DNA from: Brienomyrus brachyistius
Lineage: Eukaryota; Chordata; Actinopteri; Osteoglossiformes; Mormyridae
Assembly (NCBI RefSeq): GCF_023856365.1
Contig: NC_064543.1
Location: 7,962,452 to 8,026,451, forward strand
Direction of reading: 5' to 3'
DNA length: 64,000 bases
The position numbers were made by a program, and so were the translations under genes. Below are positions 46,501 through 58,770 of this stretch, one piece after another. Numbering within the stretch: position 1 is the first letter of the stretch; every line of letters begins with the position of its first letter. The notes under the pieces were generated by a model. That model searched no databases. It was not told the origin of the DNA and saw only the letters and a list, made by a program, of their open reading frames with translations.

Positions 46501-49500
46501 ACAGGTTGATTTTTTTTTTAGTCTGAAGCTGTTTTGGTTTTGGGGAAAACAATATATAAACAGCGACATTCCAATGAAAATACTTGTTTTTTTTAATTTA
46601 CATTTTAGTTTTTGTTGGTGTAAAGACTTTGGTTCCAGGTTGAATTGAATCTACAAAACATTTTAGTGTCGCTATCTGGACGCTGCTGAGACCCTCTGCT
46701 GATGGGCAGCGGTGTTTGTGAGGCTCCAAAATGTCCCTTCCGAGGTTCAGGGGGGTCAGTCCCCGTTCGCAGTCCCTGTCTCTGTCACTCCCAGTGGCCC
46801 ACTCTCCAGCCCCCGTGCTTGGCACCATGTCTGCTGGCAAGACCACTGGGTGAGACCAACACCCAGGCCTCCGCAGAGAGGCAGCACCACACACACACAC
46901 ACACACACATATAAACCAACTAAAAGAGCTGCAGTACGCTGCCATGACACGAATGAGGGAAAATTAAAAATCAAACAAAAACCCTTCTGTTAGCAGAAAA
47001 GGTGATTAATATTTGTCATCATAAGCACATGTGGGATGCGGTACTTAAATGGTCATGGAATCCTCCATGTTCTCCTAAAGGAGTAGGAGAAGGAACCTTC
47101 TCCATGCTGAGAATCACCCTCAAAGCAGACCAAGTCATCTGCTCCAAGCTTTCCATCGTTCACCCTCTGCCCTGCAGCCAACGAGATGGATAACACCCCC
47201 CGGGGGCCTCTGATGACCCTACACCAGAGACCCTTTTCCCAGTTCCCCTCAATCGACGAGGGGCTTGTCAACCAGGCCCAGAGGCCACTAAGATGCCCAA
47301 GGCTCATACGGCGCCACTGCACCAGCAGCTCCAAGCTCCATCTGAAAGAAGCTCCTCCCCCACCACCCATCATGACTCCAACCACTGGCGCTCACCCCAA
47401 ACTCCCCCCCTCGGAATGCAATTTAGTTTGCCCAGCAATAAGAGAAACCAGACCAGGAAGGTGTTGTTAATATTCGTAAACGATCATATTTATCGCTTGA
47501 CTGCGGAGGTTTGCGCTGATGAAAGTTGTGTGGACTTTAACATGCATCCCCTGGGCTTTGACACAAGACGCTTCTATTTCATAGCCAATTTTCTGTTTAA
47601 TTACTGTTGCTGTACTCAGCTATCCCAGTATTCCAACACATCCACAGCATTCCCAGGTCACACCGGAATCCCCAGGCTCCCACATCCCCGAACATCAATA
47701 TGGCGGATATTTATCACCGTGCCTGCTGCCTTGCCCGGCGCTCGCCGCCTCTACAGGCCCCTGTTTGCATTTTACTTCAGGTACAGAGACTTATTTCTCA
47801 TTTGCTCTTGGTGAAAGCTGAGCCATTAAAGTATCCATCACCCCAACGTGCCTTTGCCTGTTGCTAAGCTTTGTCAGCTAAATGACACAGATATATGTGT
47901 AACTACCCAAAGCTTTTATTTTAAGTGACTCATTGCTCCTTGCCATTCATACCGATTGGAATTATAATGGACAAAATTGAGTTTTTCGTCCTGCTCAAGG
48001 GTACAACAGCGAAACTCCTGCTTGAACTTGAATGGGGAAGCGTCGGGTAGTTAACTAACATCACTAACCATGTTGTGCCCTGACCCCCTGTCATGGTAAG
48101 GTCTCAGTTAGCTAGAAAGGAGGCCTTCAAGATGCATCGAGGCCCACTGCTTCTGAGATGATGTGAAAGTCCATACAGGGGACCTCTCACCAGTGGTTGC
48201 CCCCGCAGACAGCACACCTCTCAGGCTTGCTCCCGTGCACTGACCACCGGAGTGCACGTTCGTGACGACGTACAGAAATAGTGGCCAAATACTTGCCAGA
48301 TCATCCGAATCCCATGTGACGGAAGCTAAGCCTCTTTCTGGTGCCGGGCTGTCCTTCACCAGCTCAGAGAGATTTTTGGCTCTTCCCCACGGTAGCGGCT
48401 GTGCAGGGAGGTGGAGGGGGAGTCGCTTAAAAAAAAAAAAAACCCACTCTACACCCCCCAGCCGCCCTCTCACCTGATGGGCAGCAGAAAAGGGCAGCAG
48501 TCATGCTAGGAAGCCGGCGGGAAACAGTTGGAATCCAAAAAATAAACAAGTCGCCCCCGCAGCAATTCACTGGCAACTGTTGTGTAAGTGTTCAGAATAA
48601 CATCTGAGTCATGTTCCGAACTTCATTTTTCAGCCATTTTCTTAATTCATTTTAAAATAGACCTCTCCCCACTGGGGGAGTGAAAGCACTGGTAATGGTA
48701 ATGGTGTTATTTTACCAAATTGCTTTTTAGAATAGTCAGTGTGCTCTCTGTAACAGAAGCTCCAGGAACCCGCAGGTACACATGACATCACACAGCTGCA
48801 GCCCTATGTGACTGGAAACACACCAAACAGCACGTGCAAAGAACCCCCTCCACGCTTTACAAGAACTGGGCTTATCAAGTACTAAAGGGGTTTATAATAT
48901 TAATTTTCTCTTTCCCTTATTTCTCTTACTGTGTGATTGAGTGTGAGGATTCGGTGAAGACCGAGCACACCAGGCCTGAAGCCATCAAAATACCCCCTTC
49001 CTCCTCTTCGCTGCGCACTAAATTGATGGACAAATCCACTGCATGCACTGCATGCGCGATTGCTCTTCACTGGCACCCGCCATACATACTACCAGCATCC
49101 CCGGTGACCCTGCAAAGATGCAGCATAGCACTGCTCTCTGGCAGCTCCAGTCTGTGGCCAATATTTACTGAAACCACAGAAATGCAAAGATGACCATCAG
49201 GAATGAGACGTCATTCACAGAACATCAGATGAAATCTCCAACACGCATCATTGCTATTCATTTATAACCGCAGGCAGGCAATTTTCATTCAGCCACATTC
49301 TGTCCTATAAAACGGATGACTTAAATACCAGCTGCAATCCTAAAATGTCCAATTCCTCTTCTGCTGTACATCCCTGGGTATCACACTACTATAAGTTTGT
49401 CACAGAAAATCTATCGAGATGGTTGCCTGTAACAAAGTCTAATTTCTGCCCATAAAAAAATGAATCAAAGATGATTTTTCCCACCTAAGCTCGCTCAGGG

Positions 49501-49875
49501 AGGCCATTGACCCCTGACCTGAAGTGATATCATGGGAAATTACAGGAAGTGGGCACGGTCTGTGCAAAATAAATAAATAACGAAGGGGCCCGTGGCCTTC
49601 ACCATCTCGGACGCACGTCACTTGACGTAATAACACGACCTTCTGACGCGCTCGGCAAATTTGGCTGAGGATTTTGTTTACACGAAGCAGAAGAACACAT
49701 CCTAAAATGTGAATCGTTCATTAACCCCAGCAGGCATGGAAATCCAAATATGGATGAGTGTAGACTTTTTGATTATCCTGTCCTTTGTTTGTGCCAACTT
49801 GCCCTGCATGTGGGGGGCCAGCATTTTTGAGCCCAGAGGTCTTCTCATTTCCACTGAGCTGCCAGCCTGTGCCAT
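43570..49875. other. region downstream of leo1, no supported gene
   Basis: Contains a GC-rich block (about 43.80-44.12 kb), a G run (44988-44996), a (CA)n run at 46888-46909 and otherwise mixed DNA. A minus-strand frame at 45721-45395 (107 codons, contains RTLEGVRKFLLSRKGGN) and a plus-strand frame at 47293-47814 resemble no family I know. No splice-supported exon was found. Confidence 0.45.
46888..46909. repeat. (CA)n microsatellite
   Basis: About 11 CA units. Confidence 0.95.
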
Positions 49876-50010
49876 GTCAAGTCAAATAAAGCTTTATTGC
49901 CATCCCAGGCATGTACAATATGCAGCAAGATGAAATAACAATCCTCCTGAACCCAAGTTGCAACACTCATGACAGGAAAGACATTGCAACGACAGTTTTT
50001 GGAATAATTT
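49876..50010 (+). repeat. TCAAGTCAAATAAAGCTTTA-type teleost repeat
   Basis: Starts TCAAGTCAAATAAAGCTTTA and continues TTGCCATCCCAGGCATGTACA with ATGCAGCAAGATGAAATAAC. This resembles the common fish repeat reading TCAAGTCAAGTTTATTGTCA with a CAGCARTGAAAT block (from memory). Diverged copy. Confidence 0.6.
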
Positions 50011-53000
50011 ACGTAGTGCAAAAAAAAAAACCCTACAGTCAACCCTTCTGCATCGTGACTTTCCGCCTCACAGTTTGGATATATGGAAGCATTGACATGG
50101 GCTTTTTTTTGGGAGTTTTGCGAAAGCTGCATATGACACGCGAAGGCCAACAGACGACACACAAAATGTTTAGTGACTCATAAATGCATAAAATATACAT
50201 ACAGTGCTGGTTATGAAGACGTCAAGTATGTGTGCTGTAGCCTCTCGCGGGATATCTCACGGTGATCTTTGTATCTAGTGCTTCTCATGCTCTTTCACTT
50301 CGCTCCACTCACCAAGGGGCCCCAAAACTTTTATGTGGTTTTTCTTGATCGCAGGGGGCCGGTACCCCGAACTCCCACCACGTGGGAGGGTCGATAGTAC
50401 AGTTATCAATAACTTAAAGGGAGAGGAGAGAGAGGAAGACAACTACCCATCTACCTAATATAACAAACATTCCACATTAGACAAACAATAAACAGCACAC
50501 TGCATAACAACAGGAAGTTGGTGCATAGAAGTACTGTCTTCTATTTCTACGTTTTTTGAAAGTTTTTATCCCAGAAAGCATTAAATAATTCCGCAAACAA
50601 AGCAAATGACTACAGAAAAAGATGACAGACTTGAGCCATATAACCCAACCTAAGTAAGAGGAAAGGCTGCCACCAATGAGTAACTGAAGATCTTTATCTA
50701 TACTGCATTTGGACAATTTGGACAAGGCAGCCATGCATGCTGGTGTTTCACAATCAGTCTACTTGTGGACCAGCCTTGGCTCAGCCATGCGACAGGGATC
50801 GCCGGCATTCTCAGTCATTGCATGCGAAGGGACGGCCTCGGGAACCTCATGGGTCGCATGTTTGTCTTGTGAGTGCAGATTGGACGTCTCTCCGGACCTC
50901 TCTGCCAGCACACTTCCTCAAAGCAAACAATCTGGCGCTCTCCCTGGAAAACCAGCCTGACCCCCACGCTTACACCCCCTCCCAGGTGAACGACTGGCCC
51001 ACTTCCTGTGACCGCCCTGACTTCGCCACTTGGTCCCCCTGGAACACTCTCACTTTGCTCCTGCCTCGGGTCCAAGCAGCTGGTGTTGTCACTACGTAGG
51101 CTGTTGTGTAGGATCTGCTAAGCACACCAGACTTCTCAGACTGGCCGTTTAAGCAGCCAGATACTCAAACGCTGCTCTGACCAAAAGGCCCCATTAATAT
51201 TTCATTATGTTAATAAGCGATAACACACAGAATTCCTATTTTCATAAACACCGCCTACACCGGTCTGACTACCTCAGTAAATTCAGATTTTCTCTGTATT
51301 TTTAAAGTTTTCTTGAACTTCCTTTAATACTGTTTAAAGGTACAGTATGAAGTAGGCTCTCTGGAAACATGCTAGTATTTTTCATAAAAAGAGGAGAAGG
51401 GACCACAGCTTATGATCCTGCCAGTCCTACACTGAAGAGCGAAGGTAAAGGAGCCAGACAGTTCAGTGACACAACAAGGGGCATTATGCGATAAAGGCTT
51501 CAGAGAGGGCGTGGCCTTGATAAGATTCGGAGAACCATATACAATTATCTGGCCCTTAAATCGGCCCATTTCACGGAATCAGTTTTTTTTTAAGTGGCAG
51601 CAAACAGCAGCACTTACATCAAGGGAGACACATGTTTCTTTCATATTGCTGCAAAATTATTCTCCTCCTTCTAGAGAAACAAAATATGAATCTATATGGT
51701 TTTAATAATTAGTGGGATATTAATCACTTTAGCAGACTCAATTCCTGCAAGGATATTCAAGGTACATAATGTATAATAATATTAATGTTTATATTAAAAA
51801 TATAATAATTCAAGATAATATAAGGATTAATGACAATAATTAATAGTATAATAGGGTGGCATAGCACATTCTATATTGTATTTAAATGTAAATATTGTAT
51901 TAGTTTTGTGATATAAGATATATTTCTGTTTTGCGGAAGGTGAAATTCAGCACACCATGTTCAAAGTACCCATGACTGGTAACTTAAACGATGAGTGCAG
52001 TTTGGTTGATCTGCACCAACTCCACCCCCACCCCAAAAAAGTGCTCAGCTAGTTGGCCTTCAGTGACGACCCTCATTCACACTGGGATCGGAGAGCGCCC
52101 GCCTGTTCAGGGTGACATTCTGCTGTCACCGCGGTGAAAACAGGCGAGAACACGGGGCGTGAGCACAGACCCCCACCCCCATAAAGAACAACGTGTGCCG
52201 AGTAAAAATTCCTCAGCCTGAGGCTGCGGACCTTATTTTCAGCTTTGCTACATTGTCGCTCATGACACCTCCGTCCATTTTATCTATAATCATGATCACT
52301 AAAAGCATTGTGGGAGGGCCAGATAATTATATATGGTTCCTCTGAGGGAACAAAATTATCAGTTAAAAATGGATCATGCAGTTCGTCACACTACTTAATT
52401 CAAAATGAAACTAAGCAATGTGGAAAAAAACAGAAAAATCTGCTCCTCATTATTGACAGGCAGCCTTGGTAAAGTAGACAAGGCACCCTTAGGAAGCAGG
52501 GACCCCTTCCAGCCAGCTCGAGCCCCGACCAAAGGCCGCATGCACTCACACCTTGATCCCACAGCCTCAGCACCAAGTAAATAAATGCTGGAGCGCTAGG
52601 CGAACTCGGCGCCTGCCTGCAGGTCTGTTACACCGCTGAAGGCAGGCAGCAGTCACTATGGGAACCGGGCCTTTCAGCTGCCCTATAAATCATCCTGCTT
52701 AAGACACAGGCACAAATACGGTGGGGGGGGGGGCTCACAGAACACAGTGTACAGGTTTAAAATTCCTTATAAAGCAGCAGCATACCTAGTTAGATTCCGA
52801 CATAATACGCAGCTGCCTTTGAAGCAAAATTAAATAGATATTTAAATGGACTGAGACATCAAGCGTCGGCACACGTCATCTTCACCCCAGCTCGACGGGG
52901 CAGGCTGTCATCTTTCCGTGAAACGCAGGGACGCCCTTTCCTGCAATGACAAAAAGGTAACCATCCACCCGAAAACGCTACGGTGAGTCTCAGGAGGGAC

Positions 53001-55962
53001 GCCGGCACGCTTGATGGGAGAGGCATCAGGGACGCAGAGGGGAGTTACGCAACACCGCGTACTGTTGACACAGATGGCACTGATTTTTTTCCCGTTTCGC
53101 TTTTTGGCCTCTCCTCTCGGAGCTCCCCCTCGGATTGATCTGCCAGGCCAGCATGGACTCAGAGAGCCAGGCAGGCAGCAGGGAAGGATGGGCAGTACAG
53201 ATTCCCCGGGGAGCATGCATTAACAGCCCACTCGCTCACATGGCCGATGCATATCTGATGAGTCCCTTTATTACTGTTATTACGGTAATTAGCAGGGCCC
53301 AAGTGGGCTCTTGCTTTGAGAGGCATTGGGCTGCTAGCAGTGCTAACAGTTCATACAATTAATTAAGGCAACTAGCTAGGGTAGGATCCAGATCTCCACG
53401 AAGCTAACTAGTTAAGCTGTCGCTGAAAAATTGTAGGCGGATAGATTGGCGATTCTTCCTTTTTTAAGGACCAAATTAAGGTTCCGGGGTCATTGCAGAA
53501 CTGAATTTAACTGTTTGGGTCAGTCCCTGAGAACTATAACGTGACCCAGAAACCAGTCCTGACCAACTTCCATTTCCCAAAGTGTACCACATTAAAGTTT
53601 ACTCCCAAGAGGAAGTAGTGTATACATCTCCACTGGAAACGAAGGGGGACATGAACCAAATAAACTGGTAACAGAGCTGGTCACAGCTGAACCATTTCGA
53701 CGCAGGGTGCCCGTACGACGGAGCGGAGATCGCAGCTGGGAAAACAGCATAGCGACGAGAACAATCATCCCAGTGTGCCACTCCTGGTTTATTGTACTTA
53801 AACAAACGGTATCGAATATCCCCAAGAATTCAACTTCACAGCTTCAGTCAAAAACAGGACAACGTGAAACTGGAGCAAAACATCTCCTCAGACCGAATTC
53901 AGCAGTAAACTGTGCCGACAAGTCACAGAAATAATTCCCACTGAATTCGCTACGGCATGGAACTGTTTCATGGCGGAAAAAAATGCATTTCAGTAAGGTG
54001 TAGCTGTATTGTCGATAATAAACCGCTGCAAACATTAGCAATAAAAAAGCTCCATTCATATCTATCGACCGTGAGCATGGTAGTAAACTTGCAGTGTATC
54101 ACAGAAAGGGGAGCCGAACCCACAGGACCTTGATGGAAAGTTCAATCACGGAACCCTGCCCTGCACTTAATGACTAATGACAGCTTAACTGGACTGCATG
54201 AAGGTCCGGCCTGAGAATCAATATTGTGGTGCAGCGTTCCGCTGCAGCTGTAGGCTGGAACCCACTCAATTTTTCCAGCTTCTGGACACTATGTTCAAAA
54301 ACATACAACACACTGATTTGGGGCACAGAACGTGTGCTTCTCCACATAACTGAGGACCTGGGTGAAGCTGCACTCCATTGGCCAGATTGTTCAGATTCAC
54401 CAAGGACATCTTCTCTTACACAGTAATGTCTGGAAACGGCTGGCAAAAAGTTTAAATAAAAATGATTTTATATAATATATAATAAAATTATGTAATAATA
54501 ATAATAATAATAATAATAATTGGAGTGCAGTTTGAATATGACATAAATGCAAAAATGAGTTAAATGTCAGGTAGTTTTCCCAATGTGGAGAAGAGACAAG
54601 ATGTTCTTTTGCTGCTGTAGAAACAAAACCCTTCAGTGCCCCCCTCCCCCCCCCCCCCTTTGAAGAGCCGGCGTGAATTTCAGAGACCAGCCAGTGGGCC
54701 GGAGCAAACACAGAACATGCAAGTAGGACAATCATCAGGACAAATCGAGGCAAAAGGGCAAAACACTCGTTATGAAATGTGTCACGGCAGTCCTAAGTCC
54801 TGTTAATGGTGTCGGTGGCAATAAAGCTACCTTTGTTTTCACTGTAAATATTTCATGCCGAGGCTCCACAGCTTATAGACATTTCTGTAAGCAAAGTTTG
54901 CTTCTTCTGCTCAACAATCAGGCCAGAGGCCAGTGCTACATGGGGGCACTTAATGCTTTCATTAGCCTAATCTTATTAGCGGGACACCCATTTGCCCAGT
55001 TGGAGTATAAAAATTTATGGCGTCATTATGGTGCCACACTTTGATACTGACCTGTAAAGCATGACTGGGTCACACAAACTTTGGACTTATTTCCATCTTG
55101 ATGGACTCTACAGCCACAGATACAATTTCCACGTTGAGGAATCTAAATTTCCAGCTCAGATTGAATGTGGAACTATGTGCTAAATCTTAGGCAACTCCCA
55201 GGCCTTAAGCTGACTGCTTTTATCAGTTTCCTTTGTGAAAAGAAAAAAAAACAGCTTGTGACAATTTATCAGAAATGAGGACTGTGCTAACGCACAACAC
55301 GCATTGCTGTAAATTACACATGTGACTGATCAAGTATAAACTGCAAGACAGCTTTCTTGATTCACAGCTTGATGAATGTTTTTTTACAGCTTGTAAATCA
55401 GTTTCAGTTATGACAAACGACAAGCTAATGAGGGAGTTTAAGACCCAACATGGATCTCCGGCAGTTGGTGGATATCAAAATCCCATTGGGCTCTCTCGGC
55501 TGGGGATATACCACCTTTTCATGGGATTTCTATTGCTCAAATGGTATACATATTCAGGGTGTCTCCATTTACTTCGAAAATTATTCATCTAGTCTCACCA
55601 AAAATAAATGCTTTGACGCAATCAATGCAGGCAACCAAACTGTCAAATGCAATGAGCAACATATTACCTTAGAGGGCAAATCAGCCCTAAATAAATAAAA
55701 GGCTATTCAGTAGCAGATGAGTGAAAAAAGCACTTCATATTCCACTGTCTTATATCATCTTAGATTCATTTCCATATCGTATGAGTCTTACACAAAGTTG
55801 ACATTCTATTCTAAAATAGGTCTGATGCACGACACAGCAGGAGCTCACTGTTACATCACAGGCCGACTGTTCAGGGATTTCATTAACAAGCCAGACCCAT
55901 CCTAGGGGCCCAGTCCTCATAGGACCTTCTGAACAGACATTTGCTTTTAGCGGCAATTTTAG
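50011..55962. other. intergenic, no supported gene
   Basis: Includes a C run (about 54642-54658), a (TAA)n run (54493-54520) and mixed sequence. The frames at 50709-51099 have no recognisable features. No exon with splice support and family similarity was found. Confidence 0.45.
54493..54520. repeat. (TAA)n microsatellite
   Basis: About nine TAA units. Confidence 0.9.
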
Positions 55963-56195
55963 GAGCGGTAAGTGGCTCAGCAGGCTAAGTCTCTGTGCCT
56001 GTGATCAGAAGATCACTGATTTGAGCCATGGCAGAAGAGTCACATGTCAGTAGGCCCTTGAGCAAGGCCCTTAACCCCCAGCTCCAGGGATGCCGCATAC
56101 TGGCTGACCTTGTGTGGTGACCCCCAAGCCATGGAGAGCAAGACAGGGTAGGTGATGAGAAGAGTTCCAATGTACCCCTACTTGTCCAAATAATA
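55963..56195 (+). mobile_element. tRNA-derived SINE
   Basis: The head carries a clear A box (TGGCTCAGCAGG at 55973-55984) and a B-box-like GATTTGAGCC (about 56018-56027). The body has the fish-SINE core phrase CTTGAGCAAGGCCCTTAACC, then CAGCTCCAGGGATGCC. It reaches a short AT tail near 56190-56215. Family not searched; the layout is typical of teleost tRNA SINEs. Confidence 0.75.
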
Positions 56196-57145
56196 AATGT
56201 ATTTATTATTTTCCAAGCTGATCCGAGACAGTTTGATCAAATCCTTCCTCTATACACATACCATGCTTCACCATAAGGGTGACGCTGGGACTGACCGCAA
56301 ACCAGAGTGTTCACAGTCCAGTCCACTGACTGCTGCAGCTAACGCTAACACTAAAGAAACAGCAGAATGTTCTCTCCGTCTAGCAGAACGAAAGCAGAAT
56401 TTGGGCTGGTGTTATTTTCATACTCTGCAAGGGCTTCAAGAAATGTAATAATAACCCCAACAATCTCCGAGGAGGCGAAGGACCTCCTTCACATCTGGCA
56501 AGCGTCTCTATCACGCTGGATTGCCAGTCAACATCAAATGCTTTTCCAGGCATACTAGCTAGGAAAGGCTGCCTAATGTAAAGCTGACCTGTACACAAGT
56601 ATTCAGCATGCATGTAAGTGACAAAATATTTAAATATTATAGCACTGAAAAAAAGCAATATGTTCAGTTTCACTCATTTCTCAATTTGTGGGTTTGAGGC
56701 TTTGTAAAATATACTTTTTTGCAAACACCAGCCTGGCTATTCATTGATGAAGGGCTTCTTCCTTGTTTTACAGGACTTCAGTCTTGCTAACATGAGCCTA
56801 TTATGAATTGTCCTAGTAGTGCACTTCACACCATTTAATGTTTCCCTTTTTTTTATTGGGTGAAGGTCACCTGAGGTCATCCTCCAATTTCTGAGGCACC
56901 GGCAGGTAATTTGACGGTCATCACTGACATTAGAAAGTTGCTTCTGTCCTCTGCCTGGCTGGCATTTGGTTACTGTCAGTGTCTCCTGCTTCACCTTGTT
57001 CTTGTGTGCGGCTGTCTTAGAAACCTCGAGCCTGGAAGCAGACTGCCTAACAGTGTAGCCTTCTGCCAGAACCAGGATTTAAAACTGCAGATTTTTTTAA
57101 AAATAGAGAGTGTATGTTATTTTGTTAATGTGCCTCTTCTGTGTG
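56196..57145. other. intergenic, nothing recognised
   Basis: No exon or repeat recognised. Confidence 0.4.
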
Positions 57146-57149
57146 GACA

Positions 57150-57412
57150 GAGGCGCAGTGGAGAGCATTCTGGCCTCCCCTGTTGTGGATTTAATTTCCA
57201 GCCAAGCCTGTAGAGTTTGCGTCCTTGTGGGATTCCTCCAGCAGTACAATAACATGCAGTTAGGCGATCCCGTGTCACTAACTACAACAGACTTGGCATC
57301 ATCTCCAGGGATCCAGGGCGTCCCCTGCCTAGCGCCCGGTGAGAGAGGCTCCAGTCTCATGGCGATGTTGTGCTGAATTTGTGGTATAAAAATGGATGGA
57401 TGGGTGGATGGA
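57150..57412 (+). repeat. diverged ATGGATGG-family repeat
   Basis: Follows the family order: AGGCGCAGTGGAGAGCATTC, a GTTTGCGTCCTTGTGGG block, ATAACATGCAGTTAGG, CCAGGGCGTCCCCTGCCTAG and ATGGATGGATGGGTGG. Frames at 57110-57376 are repeat translations. Confidence 0.65.
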
Positions 57413-58379
57413 TGAATGGGAAAACTTTTCTGAGTGTATAAAGAAAAGGGTTAGTTATTCATTGTTCTCTTACAGCGACTTACTTGTTTGTGGTAGAGGA
57501 GGAAAAACTGGTTGAGATTCCGTATAATCGGGACAGGTAACACGTAATACTTCTACCACTAAGGAAAGGTGCCACATAATAAGTACACCAGGGTATGAAT
57601 GATGACTGTCATTTCTATGACAATGAGGAAAACAGTCTATAATGGGAATGCATATCAAGTATATGAATAATACAGGTCCTTGACAATCATCTGAGAGGGT
57701 AATTCGCCATTCAGGTTACAAAGAACTCAAAATACTTAGAAAAAAAATGCTCTTAAGGCCTACTTTTTAAAAAATTAAAGAAGAAAAACATAAAAAAACA
57801 TAAAAAAAGAATACTTACAAAAGAGAAAACTGCCTACCCAGCTATGTTAAGTGTGGCAGAGTTTAATAAAACCTAAGTATGGGACCAGCTTCAGTTTAAC
57901 AAGACGTGGAGTGCTCCTCTGCATGCTGAGATTTAGCTGTGCCCCAGAGCTTCTCAGGCTGCTTGCATGTGGCAGCTGTAAATGAGTGCAGGACACTGCG
58001 GTCACTGCAAAGCAGGCAGCAAAGCACTACAAAGCAGGCAGCAAAGCACTGCAGCAGTGCAGCCAAAGGTATGCCGGTGGTTTAAATGCTAGAGACTCCT
58101 GGGCATATATGTGAAAAAGAACACAAGAACACATTAAAACTGCATTACAGTATACAGCACTTGTATCTACTCTGAAGTCAAATAAGTAAAAAAAAAATAC
58201 AATTAAAATGAATAAATCTGTATCTTTAAAGCCAGGTGAACAAGTGCTCTATGGTAGGTGATGCTAAAAATGAGTCCACCAAGAGTCCCCCCCCCCCTTC
58301 ACACACCACTGTCTGAATAAACACAAACAGGTAACATGCTGCTCCCCACACCTACTGAAGCAGATCATTGGCTCAGAAT
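57413..58379. other. intergenic, nothing recognised except a small tandem duplication
   Basis: A 22-bp tandem duplicate (CACTGCAAAGCAGGCAGCAA followed by a near copy) lies at about 57997-58050. No exon recognised. Confidence 0.45.
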
Positions 58380-58712
58380 TGCTCAAGGAGGGAGGGAGAG
58401 AGGGAGTGAGCAACAGAGAGAGGGAGTGAAAGAGAGCGAGGAGTCAGAGGGGTGAGACAGCTAGTGGCCCGCAATAGGGCGAGGGTTGTCATGGGCGAGT
58501 CAAAGTCATAGACGGAGCAATCTCCTCCCCTTCTGCTCCATTCTATATTAATTCCCAGTAGGGCTTTGGGTCAGAAGTAGCTGTGCATTGTGCACGACAC
58601 CCCCAGCACACAAGCAGTTCTCACAGATTTGGCATGCCTTCCCCATGAAGACGACTCTCTCACACACACATATGCACATGTCGGCACCTTACTCCCCCTC
58701 CCCTGACCGGTC
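58380..58712 (+). promoter_or_regulatory. candidate promoter upstream of a small exon
   Basis: A GGGAG/GAGA purine stretch (58386-58440) precedes CTATATTAAT (58543-58552), a possible TATA-like element about 160 bases before the ATG of the candidate exon. It could instead be unrelated intergenic DNA. Confidence 0.2.
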
Positions 58713-58770
58713 ATGTTCGGATTATTAATCGCCATGCTGTCCACGATGTTCCAGGAAGATTCCAGGCATG
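58713..58770 (+). CDS. candidate first coding exon of an unidentified gene
   Basis: ATG then MFGLLIAMLSTMFQEDSRH and a phase-1 donor with consensus GTAAGT (CATG|GTAAGTG). It is preceded by a promoter-like block. I cannot identify the protein, and no second exon is visible in the 5.2 kb that follow. It may be a non-coding or false exon. See finding. Confidence 0.2.
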
